The position numbers were made by a program, and so were the translations under genes. Below are positions 35,345 through 43,960 of a stretch of 64,000 bases of DNA, piece by piece (the first letter of the stretch is position 1; the number at the start of each line of letters is the position of its first letter). This DNA is from Aestuariicoccus sp032586235 (GTDB lineage: Bacteria > Pseudomonadota > Alphaproteobacteria > Rhodobacterales > Rhodobacteraceae). The DNA is taken from positions 1-64,000 of the forward strand of contig NZ_JAWHTD010000005.1 of assembly GCF_032586235.1 (NCBI RefSeq), given 5' to 3'. Below the pieces are notes generated by a model. It made no database searches and was not told the DNA's origin. It saw nothing but the letters and a program-made list of their open reading frames with translations.

Positions 35345-36517
35345 TCACTCTCCGGGTTTGGTCAGTTTGACGATTCTGTCGTCACCCTCACCCGCGAGCT
35401 CCTCAAAGTCAAAATTGTCGAGCCGCTTGGCCCGCCGACCCGCCTTGTCGGCGCTGATCTTGATGTCGGAAATGTCCTTGGCCGCCTGCCCGAAATGCCG
35501 GTCGAGGTTTTCGACCCGCGTGCCCAGACGGTCCACATCGGCGTAAAGCAACCCCAGTTCCCGGCGGATCGCCCCCGCCTGTTCGCGCATCCGCGCGTCT
35601 TTCAGAATGGCGCGCATGGTGTTGAGCGTCGCCATGCAGGTGGTTGGGCTGACGATCCAGACCCGCGCGGCAAAACCTTCGCGGACCACTTCTGGGAAAT
35701 TGGCATGCAGCTCGGCATAAATCGCCTCGGACGGCAGGAAGAACAGCGCGCCATCCGCCGTCTCGCCCTCGAGGATGTAGCGCTCGGCGATGTCCTTGAT
35801 GTGCTTGCGCACCGAAAGCCGCAGCGCCTGCACCGCGCGGTTGAGCTGATCCTGGGTTTCGGCGCGGCGCAGCTGTTCGTAGGCCTCAAGCGGAAACTTG
35901 CTGTCGATGGCGATGGGGCCGGGAGGGTTGGGCAGATGGATCAGGCAATCGGCGCGCTTGCCGTTCGACAGCGTCGCCTGCAGCGTGAAACTGTCCGATG
36001 GCAGCGCCTTGGTCACGATGTCGGTCAGCTGGATTTCCCCGAAGGCCCCGCGCGTCTGCTTGTTCGACAGGATGTCCTGCAGGGACAGCACGTCGCCCGA
36101 CAGCTTGGTGATATTGTCCTGCGCCTTGTCGATGACCTTGAGCCGTTCCTGCAATTCGCCAAGGCTCTGGGCCGTGCGGCGGGAAGAGCCCGAGAGGTTC
36201 TCGGTCATCCGCTCCTGCACCTCGGCCAGCCGCTTTTCCATAAGCTGCAGCATCGCGGTCTGGCTTTGGGCCTGCGCCTCGCTGACGTGGTGCAGCCCGC
36301 CGGCCAGCCGTTCCTGCCCGTCGCCAAGCGACTGCACGCGCTGGCCGAGCTGGCCCAGTTGCAGCGCAAGCGGTTCGGCCAGCCGCGCCGACCGGCCCGC
36401 GGCCCGCGCCGCGACGATGAGAAGCACGAGGATCAGCAGCAGCACAACCGCGCCCGCGAGCACGGCCAGCACCAGCGGATCGTTCAGCGCATACGAGGTG
36501 TCGCCGATGGTGATCAT
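35345..36517 (-). CDS. rmuC: DNA recombination protein RmuC
   Basis: 390 residues: an N-terminal membrane helix (about 14-38, LVLAVLAGAVVLLLILVLLI), then a long coiled coil (45-150) and the RmuC nuclease-like domain with GAFGEIQLTDIVTKALP, AIDSKFPLEAYEQL and GALFFLPSEAIYAEL. RmuC limits inversions at short repeats and restricts foreign DNA. The start at 36517 overlaps the mutL stop as ATGA, a natural pairing of DNA maintenance genes. The length is normal for alphaproteobacteria. Confidence 0.92.
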   Translation of the reverse strand: MITIGDTSYALNDPLVLAVLAGAVVLLLILVLLIVAARAAGRSARLAEPLALQLGQLGQRVQSLGDGQERLAGGLHHVSEAQAQSQTAMLQLMEKRLAEVQERMTENLSGSSRRTAQSLGELQERLKVIDKAQDNITKLSGDVLSLQDILSNKQTRGAFGEIQLTDIVTKALPSDSFTLQATLSNGKRADCLIHLPNPPGPIAIDSKFPLEAYEQLRRAETQDQLNRAVQALRLSVRKHIKDIAERYILEGETADGALFFLPSEAIYAELHANFPEVVREGFAARVWIVSPTTCMATLNTMRAILKDARMREQAGAIRRELGLLYADVDRLGTRVENLDRHFGQAAKDISDIKISADKAGRRAKRLDNFDFEELAGEGDDRIVKLTKPGE

Positions 36518-38349
36518 GTGCGCCCGAAGAGCCGTTCGATATCGGACAGCTTCAGCGACACATAGGTGGGCCGCCCGTGGTTGCACTGACCGGAATGCGG
36601 CGTCGCCTCCATCTCGCGCAGGAGCGCGTTCATCTCTTCGGCGCGCATCCGGCGGCCGCTGCGGATCGAGCCGTGGCAGGCGACACGGCTCAGGATCGCC
36701 TCGATCCGGGCCTGCACCAGCGAGGCGCTGCCCAGGTCGGCCAGCTCGTCGAGGATGTCGAGGATCAGCGCCTTTGCGTTGACCTCGCCCAGGATGGCGG
36801 GAGTTTCGCGCACGGCCACGGCCGCGCCGCCGAAGGGCTCGACGGTAAGGCCCATGCGCGCGAGATCCTCGGCCACCGACAGGATCAGCGCCTGGTCGTC
36901 GGTCGACAGATCGACGATCTCGGGGATCAGGAGGGCCTGCGCGGCGACGCCGTTTTCCGCCATCTGCGTCTTGAGCCGTTCGTAGACCAGCCGTTCGTGG
37001 GCGGCGTGCTGGTCGACGATGACGAGGCCGTCCTCGGTCTGGGCGATGATGTAGTTTTCATGCACCTGCCCCCGCGCGGCGCCCAGCGGAAGGGCGGTGG
37101 CGGGCGTCTCCTCCTGCCCTTGCGGGCCGTCCTCGACAGGATCGACCCGCGCGCTGTAGGTGCCCGCCATCTCGGCAAAGCCCGGGGCCTGCGCGTGATA
37201 GGCGGTGCTGCGCGCCTGCTGCGAAGGCCGGTCCATCTGGTAGATGCGTGGCTGCATCGGTTCGGGCCGCATTGCGCCCAGCGTCGCGTCGGCCACGGTG
37301 GACGAGGCGCGGTGCCCGGCCTCGGCCAGCGCATGACGGACGGCGGAGACGATCAGCCCGCGCACCAGCCCGGGATCGCGGAAGCGGACCTCGGCTTTGG
37401 CCGGGTGCACGTTGACGTCGACGCGTTCGGGCGGGCAATCGACGAAGAGCGCGGCGGCGGGATGGCGGTCGCGGCTGAGGAAATCGGCATAGGCCCCGCG
37501 CAACGCCCCGATCAGCAGCTTGTCGCGGACCGGACGGCCGTTGACGAAGAGGTATTGCGCCACCGCCGAGCCCCGCGAATAGGTCGGCAAGGCGGCATAG
37601 CCGGTCAGGCGGATGTCCTCGCGAATTGCGTCGACGGGCAGGGCGTTGTCGGTGAACTCCGCCCCCATGACCTGCGCCAGCCGCGTGCGCAACGCGTCGA
37701 AGAGATCGCCGGTGGCCGCATCGGCACGGAAGACGATCCGGTCCTGGCCGTCGGAAACCTCGCGCAGGGTGAAGGAGATCGACGGCTCGGCCATGGCCAG
37801 CCGGCGGATCGTGTCGGTGATCGCCTGGCCTTCGGCGCGGTCGGTGCGCAGGAATTTCAGCCGCGCCGGGGTGGCGTAGAAGAGATCGCGCAGGGTGACC
37901 ACGGTGCCCGCGTTCAGCGCGCAGGGCCTGACATCGCCGAGGATACCGCCGTTGCAGGCGATCTCGGCCGCCTCATGACCGTCGGCGCGGCTCTGGATCG
38001 TCAGCCGCCCGACGGCACCCAGCGACGGCAAAGCCTCGCCGCGAAACCCGAAGGTGTGGATGTCGAGCAGGTTCGATCCGTCGATCTTGGAGGTGGCGTG
38101 CCGCGACAGGGCGAGGTGCAGATCCTCGGGCGCCATGCCGTGGCCGTTGTCGGTGACCCGGATCAGCGACTTGCCCCCCTGGGCGATGTCGATCTGGATG
38201 CGGGTCGCGCCCGAATCGATGGCGTTTTCAACCAGTTCCTTCACCGCCGAAGCCGGGCGTTCGACCACTTCGCCCGCGGCGATGCGGTTGATCGCTGCTT
38301 CGTCCAGTTGCCGGATTTGCGGGCGCATATTGGGGGCGTGTGTGTTCAT
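36514..38349 (-). CDS. mutL: DNA mismatch repair endonuclease MutL
   Basis: 611 residues. The N-terminal GHKL ATPase has IAAGEVVERPASAVKELVEN, VTDNGHGM and TFGFRGEALPSLGAV. The C-terminal dimerisation domain has the endonuclease motif DQHAAHERLVYE, ACHGSIRSG and CNHGRPT, so this is a nicking MutL as expected in bacteria without MutH. The start ATG 38349 lacks a clear ribosome-binding site; ATG 38328 is an alternative. It is coupled to rmuC. Transcription likely begins in the 70-base gap after the lacI-type gene or reads through from it. Confidence 0.94.
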   Translation of the reverse strand: MNTHAPNMRPQIRQLDEAAINRIAAGEVVERPASAVKELVENAIDSGATRIQIDIAQGGKSLIRVTDNGHGMAPEDLHLALSRHATSKIDGSNLLDIHTFGFRGEALPSLGAVGRLTIQSRADGHEAAEIACNGGILGDVRPCALNAGTVVTLRDLFYATPARLKFLRTDRAEGQAITDTIRRLAMAEPSISFTLREVSDGQDRIVFRADAATGDLFDALRTRLAQVMGAEFTDNALPVDAIREDIRLTGYAALPTYSRGSAVAQYLFVNGRPVRDKLLIGALRGAYADFLSRDRHPAAALFVDCPPERVDVNVHPAKAEVRFRDPGLVRGLIVSAVRHALAEAGHRASSTVADATLGAMRPEPMQPRIYQMDRPSQQARSTAYHAQAPGFAEMAGTYSARVDPVEDGPQGQEETPATALPLGAARGQVHENYIIAQTEDGLVIVDQHAAHERLVYERLKTQMAENGVAAQALLIPEIVDLSTDDQALILSVAEDLARMGLTVEPFGGAAVAVRETPAILGEVNAKALILDILDELADLGSASLVQARIEAILSRVACHGSIRSGRRMRAEEMNALLREMEATPHSGQCNHGRPTYVSLKLSDIERLFGRT

Positions 38350-38420
38350 GACACAAGACTTAGCAGGCTCACGGCGATTCTGAAACGGCAAAGCGCGGGG
38401 CGGGCGGGCTTGATCGCCGC

Positions 38421-39455
38421 CTAGACGCCGGTCCTGCAAAAGTGGGAATCCCGCACCACGACCGGGCATTCCATGCGGTGATGCCCGGCCGCCTTGCCCT
38501 CGCCCGCCAGCAGCACCTGGGTGCACCAATGCCCCATCTCGCGGTGCGGCAGCAGCACGGTGCTGAGCGCCGGCGAGAGGTGCTGGGCGATTTCCTGGTC
38601 GTCATAGCCCATCACCGCCATGGTCTCGCCCACCCGTTCGCCGCGCTCTTTCAACGCCTCGTAGCAGCCGACGGCCATCAGGTCGTTGGCGCAAAAGATG
38701 GCGTCGGGGCGGGTCGGCCCATCGAGCAGGCGAAGCGTCGCGGCACGGCCGCCGCTGGGCAGGAAGTTCCCCGCCTGGATCAGCCCCGGGTCGACCGGCA
38801 GCCCCGCCGCGCGCAGCGCGCGCTCGTAGCCTTCGAGCCGCTGGTCCGCCGCCTCCATCCAGCTTTCGCCCGAGATGAAGGCGATCTTGCGGTGCCCCGC
38901 CTCGATCAGCATCCGCGCCGCGGCCTCGCCGCCGCGCCGTTCCGCCGGCACGACCGAGGGCAGCCGCCCCTCGGCATCGTGGCAATTGAGCAGGACCGCG
39001 CGGTGCTTGCCCAGCGCGTCGGGCGGGTCAACCGGGCGCGTCAGGATCGCGCCATAGACCACCCCCTCGACCCGGTCGGCGGACCATTTGCGCAGGATCG
39101 CGTTCTCATAGGCCGTGTCGCCGCCGGTCATCACCACTTCGACCAGCACGTCGTGTTTCCAGGCTTCCTCTTGCACACCCTCGATCGAGATCGCGGCGAA
39201 GGGGCTGGTGGCGATTTCGTCGAACATCAGCCCGATCACCCGCACACCCGCGCCCTTGGGCGGCCGCCCGGCGGCGCGCGGCCGGTAGCCCAGCTCGGCC
39301 ACCGCATCCATGACGCGTTTGCGCGTTTCGCTGCTGATGCGCATCGACTGCTGGCCGTTCAGCACGAAGGAGACGGTGGATTGCGACACCCCGGCATGGG
39401 CCGCGATATCCTTCATCGTGACGCGGGCGGGGGGCGCGCCGGGCTTGTCCGACAT
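38421..39455 (-). CDS. LacI-family transcriptional regulator of the adjacent sugar operon
   Basis: 344 residues: HTH (VTMKDIAAHAGVSQSTVSFVL, residues 12-32) with hinge helix YRPRAAGR, then a periplasmic-binding-like sensor (VIGLMFDEIATSPFAAISIE, AIFCANDLMAVGCYEAL). It is divergent from the ABC transporter and glycosidase, so it likely represses them until a sugar ligand binds. Two candidate operators lie in the shared spacer. The ligand is unknown; the GH5-like enzyme points to a glycan-derived oligosaccharide. Confidence 0.93.
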   Translation of the reverse strand: MSDKPGAPPARVTMKDIAAHAGVSQSTVSFVLNGQQSMRISSETRKRVMDAVAELGYRPRAAGRPPKGAGVRVIGLMFDEIATSPFAAISIEGVQEEAWKHDVLVEVVMTGGDTAYENAILRKWSADRVEGVVYGAILTRPVDPPDALGKHRAVLLNCHDAEGRLPSVVPAERRGGEAAARMLIEAGHRKIAFISGESWMEAADQRLEGYERALRAAGLPVDPGLIQAGNFLPSGGRAATLRLLDGPTRPDAIFCANDLMAVGCYEALKERGERVGETMAVMGYDDQEIAQHLSPALSTVLLPHREMGHWCTQVLLAGEGKAAGHHRMECPVVVRDSHFCRTGV

Positions 39456-39487
39456 GACCTGAAAACTTTCTGTTGCCGCCCGCTAAT

Positions 39488-39504
39488 AAATATTGCTAAT
39501 ATTT
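39488..39504. promoter_or_regulatory. AT-rich inverted repeat in the lacI/ABC spacer
   Basis: AAATATT-GCT-AATATTT is a perfect 7-bp inverted repeat, 46 bases before the permease start. It overlaps a TAATAT -10-like hexamer, so it could be promoter, operator or both. Confidence 0.4.
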
Positions 39505-39515
39505 TTAGCGCAAGC

Positions 39516-39528
39516 GGAATCGATTACC
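39516..39528. promoter_or_regulatory. Candidate LacI-type operator
   Basis: GGAATCGATTACC has the palindromic core AATCGATT with the CG centre typical of LacI-family sites, 22 bases before the first transporter gene, a position that would block transcription. Confidence 0.5.
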
Positions 39529-39549
39529 TGGACCCGGAGGGGAGGCCGA

Positions 39550-40644
39550 ATGCCCGAGGCACCGAAAACGGCAAGGCGCATGACGCAGTCGCAGGCCGCC
39601 TTTGTGCTGCTGCTGCCGTTTCTCGCCACCTATGGGCTGTTCCTGGTCTACCCGTTCTTCCGTGGCGTCTGGATCAGCCTGCACGACTGGAACCTGCTGG
39701 CCGTCGCCTTCAACCCGGACGCCAAGGAATTCGTGGGCCTGCGCAATTACGAACGCGTCATGTGGGGCCGCAACATCACCTGGGGCGCCTTCGTCAGCCC
39801 GGCCCTGCAGATCGCGGGCATATTTGGCGCGGGGCTGGCGCTGTGGCTTGACCGGTCGCGCCGGGTCAGCCGCGTGACGGCGATTGCGCTGGGGGTCGCG
39901 GCGGTCTTGCTCTTTGTGCTACCCGGGTTCCATGCGGGCGAAGGCGGGCGCTGGTACGACCGCCGGTTCTGGCCGACGGTGGGCAACACGCTGGTCTTCG
40001 TCGCACTGACCGTGCCGGGCGTCACCGTGTCAGCGCTGCTGCTGGCGGCGGCGCTGAACCGAGAAACCCGGGCGATGACGGTGCTGCGGACGCTGTTCTT
40101 TCTCAGCCAGATCCTGTCGGTGACGGTGGTCACGCTGATCTGGCAGATCCTGTTCTCGCCGCGCCAGGGTCTGATCGCCAACATCACCGAGGCCCTCGGC
40201 GGCTCGCCCATCGTCTGGCTGACGGACGAACGCTTTGCCATGGCGGCCATCGTGATCACCACGATCTGGTGGTCGCTGGGCATCGCGATGATCCTGTTCC
40301 TGGCCGGACTTCAGGACATCTCGGCCGATCTTTACGAGGCGGCGGCGCTGGACAACGCCACGGGTCTCAAGGCGTTCTGGTACATCACCCTGCCGAACCT
40401 CAAGCGGACGATCACGCTGGTGATCGTGTTGCAGGTAATCCTGCAATTCCAGGTCTTCGGGCAAGCGCATCTGATGACGCAGGGCGGACCGAACGACACG
40501 ACGCAGGTGCTGGTGCGCTACATCTACCAGACTGCCTTTCGCGACAGCGAGCTGGGCCGCGCCTCGGCGATGGCGGTGTTCCTCTTCGTGATCATGGGCG
40601 CGTTTTCCATCCTGCAGTTCGTCCTGGGACGGGAGAAGGACTGA
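39550..40644 (+). CDS. Sugar ABC transporter permease 1 (MalF-like)
   Basis: 364 residues with about seven to eight membrane helices. The EAA loop reads DLYEAAALDNATGLKAFWYI ~ LPNL (about residues 260-285), which contacts the ATPase. There is a long insert between the first helices (about 85-140) with extra hydrophobic segments, making it longer than most MalF-type subunits near 300. GGAGGGGAGG lies before ATG 39550. It overlaps the second permease by one base (TGATG). Confidence 0.9.
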   Translation: MPEAPKTARRMTQSQAAFVLLLPFLATYGLFLVYPFFRGVWISLHDWNLLAVAFNPDAKEFVGLRNYERVMWGRNITWGAFVSPALQIAGIFGAGLALWLDRSRRVSRVTAIALGVAAVLLFVLPGFHAGEGGRWYDRRFWPTVGNTLVFVALTVPGVTVSALLLAAALNRETRAMTVLRTLFFLSQILSVTVVTLIWQILFSPRQGLIANITEALGGSPIVWLTDERFAMAAIVITTIWWSLGIAMILFLAGLQDISADLYEAAALDNATGLKAFWYITLPNLKRTITLVIVLQVILQFQVFGQAHLMTQGGPNDTTQVLVRYIYQTAFRDSELGRASAMAVFLFVIMGAFSILQFVLGREKD

Positions 40645-41480
40645 TGCTGAACCGGGGCTATTACTGGCTGGTGACCGCGCTTGCCATCCCGGCGTTCCTC
40701 TGGCTGGTGCCGACGCTTTGGATGGTGTCGCTGTCGTTCCAGCCGAACGAGGTTCTGGCCCGCACGACCTCGACCACCGCCTTCGGGCTGATGCCGCTGC
40801 CGTTCACGGCCGACAATTACGCGGCGCTGTTTTCCTTCGGGCAGACGCCGATGTGGTTTCTCAACTCGCTGATCGTCGCGGCGGGCATGACGCTGGGCGT
40901 GCTGGCGGTGTCGACCACTGCGGGCTATGCACTGGCGCGGCTCGAGTTTCCGCTGAAAAAGACGGTCACAGTGCTCTGCCTGATCGGGCTGATGGTGCCC
41001 GAACAGGCGGTCTTCATCCCGCTTTACACGATGTTCGCCGATTTCGGCTGGCACAACAGCTATCACGCGCTGATCCTGCCGCGCATGGCGGTGCCCATCG
41101 GGGTGTTCCTGATGCTGCAGTTCTTCAAGGCGATCCCAAAGGATATCGAAGAGGCCGCGCGGCTGGATGGGGTGGGCTGGCTGCAGATCTTCTGGCACGT
41201 GATGCTGCCGCTGGCGCGCCCGGCGATGATGACGCTGGCGATCCTGACGTTCCTTTACGCCTGGAACGATTACCTCTGGCCGCTCGTGTCGGCACAGCGG
41301 CAGGAATATTTCACCATCACGCTGGGCCTGGCCAGCATCCAATCGAATTTCGCGCAATCGGAGGGTTTGGGCCGGGTCATGGCCTCGGGCGTGATCGCCT
41401 CGCTTCCGGTCGTGCTGATGTTCCTGATCTTCCAGCGGTACGTGGTGCAGGCCATGACCGTCGGCGGAAGCAAGGGCTAA
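40644..41480 (+). CDS. Sugar ABC transporter permease 2 (MalG-like)
   Basis: 278 residues, six helices; EAA loop IEEAARLDGVGWLQIFWHVM followed by LPLARPAMMTLAIL. Together with permease 1 it forms the channel of a CUT1 sugar importer. The start overlaps the previous stop as TGATG. After it, a short GGGGCC...GGCCCC hairpin (41484-41501) precedes the binding-protein gene, which may set different expression levels. Confidence 0.9.
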   Translation: MLNRGYYWLVTALAIPAFLWLVPTLWMVSLSFQPNEVLARTTSTTAFGLMPLPFTADNYAALFSFGQTPMWFLNSLIVAAGMTLGVLAVSTTAGYALARLEFPLKKTVTVLCLIGLMVPEQAVFIPLYTMFADFGWHNSYHALILPRMAVPIGVFLMLQFFKAIPKDIEEAARLDGVGWLQIFWHVMLPLARPAMMTLAILTFLYAWNDYLWPLVSAQRQEYFTITLGLASIQSNFAQSEGLGRVMASGVIASLPVVLMFLIFQRYVVQAMTVGGSKG

Positions 41481-41519
41481 ACCGGGGCCGCCAAAGGCCC
41501 CACCACAGGGAGGAGAGAC

Positions 41520-42800
41520 ATGAGACATCTCATCATAGGCGCGGCGGCCGCCGCGACACTGGCCACCGGCGCCATGGCGCAAGAGGTCACGCTGGGCCGC
41601 TTTTTCGGCGCCTGCGAGGACGCGGGCACCGACACCAAGACCAGCACGGGCGAGGCCTGCATCATCCAGTCGATCATCAACGCCGCCTCGGCCGAGATCG
41701 ACGGCGTCACCGTCACCACGCTGCCCACCGACTGGGGCAATTACTATGACCAGATCAAGGCCTCCTACGCCGGGGGCACGCCGCCGGACGTGCATGTGAT
41801 GCACCGCCACCGGGTGCCGGAATTCGCGGGCCTGGGTGCGCTTGCCGAAATCTCGGGCGACCTCGAGGCGGCCGGCATCGACCCCGCCGATTGGTCGGAA
41901 AACGCGCTGGCCGCGGTCAGCTACAACGGCGGCGTCTACGGCGTGCCGATGGATTTCCATGCCAACCTCTGGCACGTCAACATGGACCTGATGGAAGCCG
42001 CCGGTCTGGTCGAGAACGGCGCACCCGTGCTGCCTTCGTCGCCGGCGGAGCTGCTGGCCCATGCGCAGCAGGTCAAAGAGGCCACCGGGCAGAACTACCT
42101 CGCCGCCGATTTCGCGCAATTCCCGATCGGGGTGCGGCTGGTGCTGGCGCTGATGTGGCAGCAGGACGCCAACATCTTCACCGAGGACGGCACCGCCACC
42201 ATCGACAACGACGCCGCGCGCAACGCCGTCACCGCGATAACCCAGCTTTTCGACGCAGGGCTAGCCGATCCGCAGCTGAACTATGCCGACAGCCAGCAGT
42301 CGTTCCTGAACGGCGAGGCGGCGATCCTGGTGAACGGCACCTGGGTGGTCGATTTCTACACCGCCGAGGCGGCGAAGGAAGAGGTTGGGCTGGATAATTA
42401 CTATGTCGCCGATTTCCCGACGCTTTTCGACACCGGCGCGACCTGGGCGGACAGCCATATGTGGGCGGTGCCCGCCTCGCTGAAATCGGACGCCGACAAA
42501 TACGCCGCCGCGCTCAAGGTGCTGGCCTTCATCAACGATCACAACATCGACTGGGCCCGCACCGGCCACATGGCGGTGCGCAAATCGGTTCTGGACAGCG
42601 ATGAATACGCCAACCTGCCGCACCGGTCCGAATACACCGGCACCGCCGCCATCGCCCGCGACACGCCCCCGTCCGAGCGCTATGGCGCGATCCAGGACGT
42701 GCTCAACCGCGAGCTTCAGGCGATCTGGCTGACCGGCAAGTCCGTCGACGACGCGCTCGCCGATGCCGAGATCGAGGTCCAGGACCTGCTCGACCGCTAA
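41520..42800 (+). CDS. Extracellular sugar-binding protein of the ABC transporter
   Basis: 426 residues: signal peptide (1-20, ending GAMAQE) and a CUT1 solute-binding fold with VHVMHRHRVPEFAGLGAL, YGVPMDFHANLWHVN and FLNGEAAILVNGTWVVDF. It delivers a sugar or oligosaccharide to the two permeases upstream. Two internal cysteines (in FGACED and GEACII) could make a disulfide. GGGAGGAG lies before the ATG. No ATP-binding subunit follows, so the system must borrow one from elsewhere. Confidence 0.92.
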   Translation: MRHLIIGAAAAATLATGAMAQEVTLGRFFGACEDAGTDTKTSTGEACIIQSIINAASAEIDGVTVTTLPTDWGNYYDQIKASYAGGTPPDVHVMHRHRVPEFAGLGALAEISGDLEAAGIDPADWSENALAAVSYNGGVYGVPMDFHANLWHVNMDLMEAAGLVENGAPVLPSSPAELLAHAQQVKEATGQNYLAADFAQFPIGVRLVLALMWQQDANIFTEDGTATIDNDAARNAVTAITQLFDAGLADPQLNYADSQQSFLNGEAAILVNGTWVVDFYTAEAAKEEVGLDNYYVADFPTLFDTGATWADSHMWAVPASLKSDADKYAAALKVLAFINDHNIDWARTGHMAVRKSVLDSDEYANLPHRSEYTGTAAIARDTPPSERYGAIQDVLNRELQAIWLTGKSVDDALADAEIEVQDLLDR

Positions 42801-42808
42801 ACCGCCCT

Positions 42809-42837
42809 GCCCGGCCCCCCTCCGCACGGGGCCGGGC
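42809..42837 (+). terminator. Hairpin between binding protein and glycosidase genes
   Basis: GCCCGGCCCC (42809-42818) and GGGGCCGGGC (42828-42837) form a 10-bp stem; GATGCTTTTC follows. It is probably a partial terminator that limits read-through into the glycosidase gene or protects the binding-protein mRNA. Confidence 0.5.
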
Positions 42838-42868
42838 GATGCTTTTCAGGACCAGCCGGGGGAGAGAC

Positions 42869-43954
42869 GTGGCACGTTGGGACAAGGACAAGGCAAGGGC
42901 CTGGTGGGCGGATCAGCCATGGATCTGCGGGTTCAACTTCCTGCCCTCCACCGCCGTCAACTTCATCGAGATGTGGCACCCCGACAGCTTCGACGCCGCC
43001 ACCATCGAGAAGGAACTGGGCTGGGCCGCCGAGCTTGGGTTCAACGCGCTGCGGGTGAACCTGCATTACCTGGTCTGGAAGCACGACCGCGCCGGGCTGA
43101 TCCGGCGGCTCGACTGGCTGATGGGCGTGGCGGAGGGGCTGGGCCTGCGCACGGTCCCCTGCCTCTTCGACGATTGCGGCTTTGGCGGGTTTGAGCCGGC
43201 CTACGCCCCCCAGCCGGACCCGGTGCCGGGCGTTCACAACAGCCGCGCCGTCGCTTGCCCCGGACGCGCCGCCCTGCTGGAGGGGGCCGAACGCGCCGGA
43301 TGGGAGGCCTACGTCCGCGACATCCTCCGCCGCTTTGGCCGCGATCCGCGCGTACTCTTCTGGGATCTCTACAACGAGCCGGGCAACCGCATGGTGTTCG
43401 AGGCAACGGGCTCGCGCCTCTATGAACCCGATTTCACCCAAGCCAGCCGCGATCTGATGCTGGCGGCCTTCGACTGGTGCCGTGACGAGGCGCCAGACCA
43501 GCCCGCCACGGTCGGGGCCTGGACAACGCCCCCGCCCGGATCGACCGACGCCCCTTACCAGACCGAGATCGACCAACTGGCGTTGGCGCATTCGGACATC
43601 GTGACCTTTCACGCCTATTGGGACAGCGCCCATGTCCGGCGTTTCATCGACCACCTGTCAGAACAAGACCGCCCGATGATCTGCACCGAATGGATGGCGC
43701 GGCCCGTAGGCAGCCGCATCGCCGATCAGCTGGACCTGTTCCAGCAGGCCAAGGTCGGCTGCTTTCAGTGGGGCCTGGTGCGCGGGCGCACCCAGACCCA
43801 CCTGCCCTGGCCCGCCGATCTGGTGGCCGCGCATGGCGGGACGGCGGACCGGTCGGTGTGGTTTCACGATCTGCTCGACGAGTCCGGCCGCGCCTATGAC
43901 GCGACCGAGACGGCAAAGCTGCGGCAGGCGCTGTCGCCGGGGCAAACCGCCTGA
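42869..43954 (+). CDS. Glycoside hydrolase, GH5-like (clan GH-A)
   Basis: 361 residues from GTG 42869, preceded by GGGGGAGAG; an upstream ATG at 42839 sits inside the hairpin tail and lacks a good site. TIM-barrel with the acid/base in LFWDLYNEPGN and the nucleophile in PMICTEWMARP, the clan GH-A pair. Also LGFNALRVNLHYLVW and IVTFHAYWDS. There is no signal peptide, so it would act inside the cell on an imported oligosaccharide, in keeping with the ABC system upstream. The specific linkage (beta-glucan, mannan, xylan) cannot be told from sequence by eye. Confidence 0.83.
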   Translation: MARWDKDKARAWWADQPWICGFNFLPSTAVNFIEMWHPDSFDAATIEKELGWAAELGFNALRVNLHYLVWKHDRAGLIRRLDWLMGVAEGLGLRTVPCLFDDCGFGGFEPAYAPQPDPVPGVHNSRAVACPGRAALLEGAERAGWEAYVRDILRRFGRDPRVLFWDLYNEPGNRMVFEATGSRLYEPDFTQASRDLMLAAFDWCRDEAPDQPATVGAWTTPPPGSTDAPYQTEIDQLALAHSDIVTFHAYWDSAHVRRFIDHLSEQDRPMICTEWMARPVGSRIADQLDLFQQAKVGCFQWGLVRGRTQTHLPWPADLVAAHGGTADRSVWFHDLLDESGRAYDATETAKLRQALSPGQTA

Positions 43955-43960
43955 GCCGCG

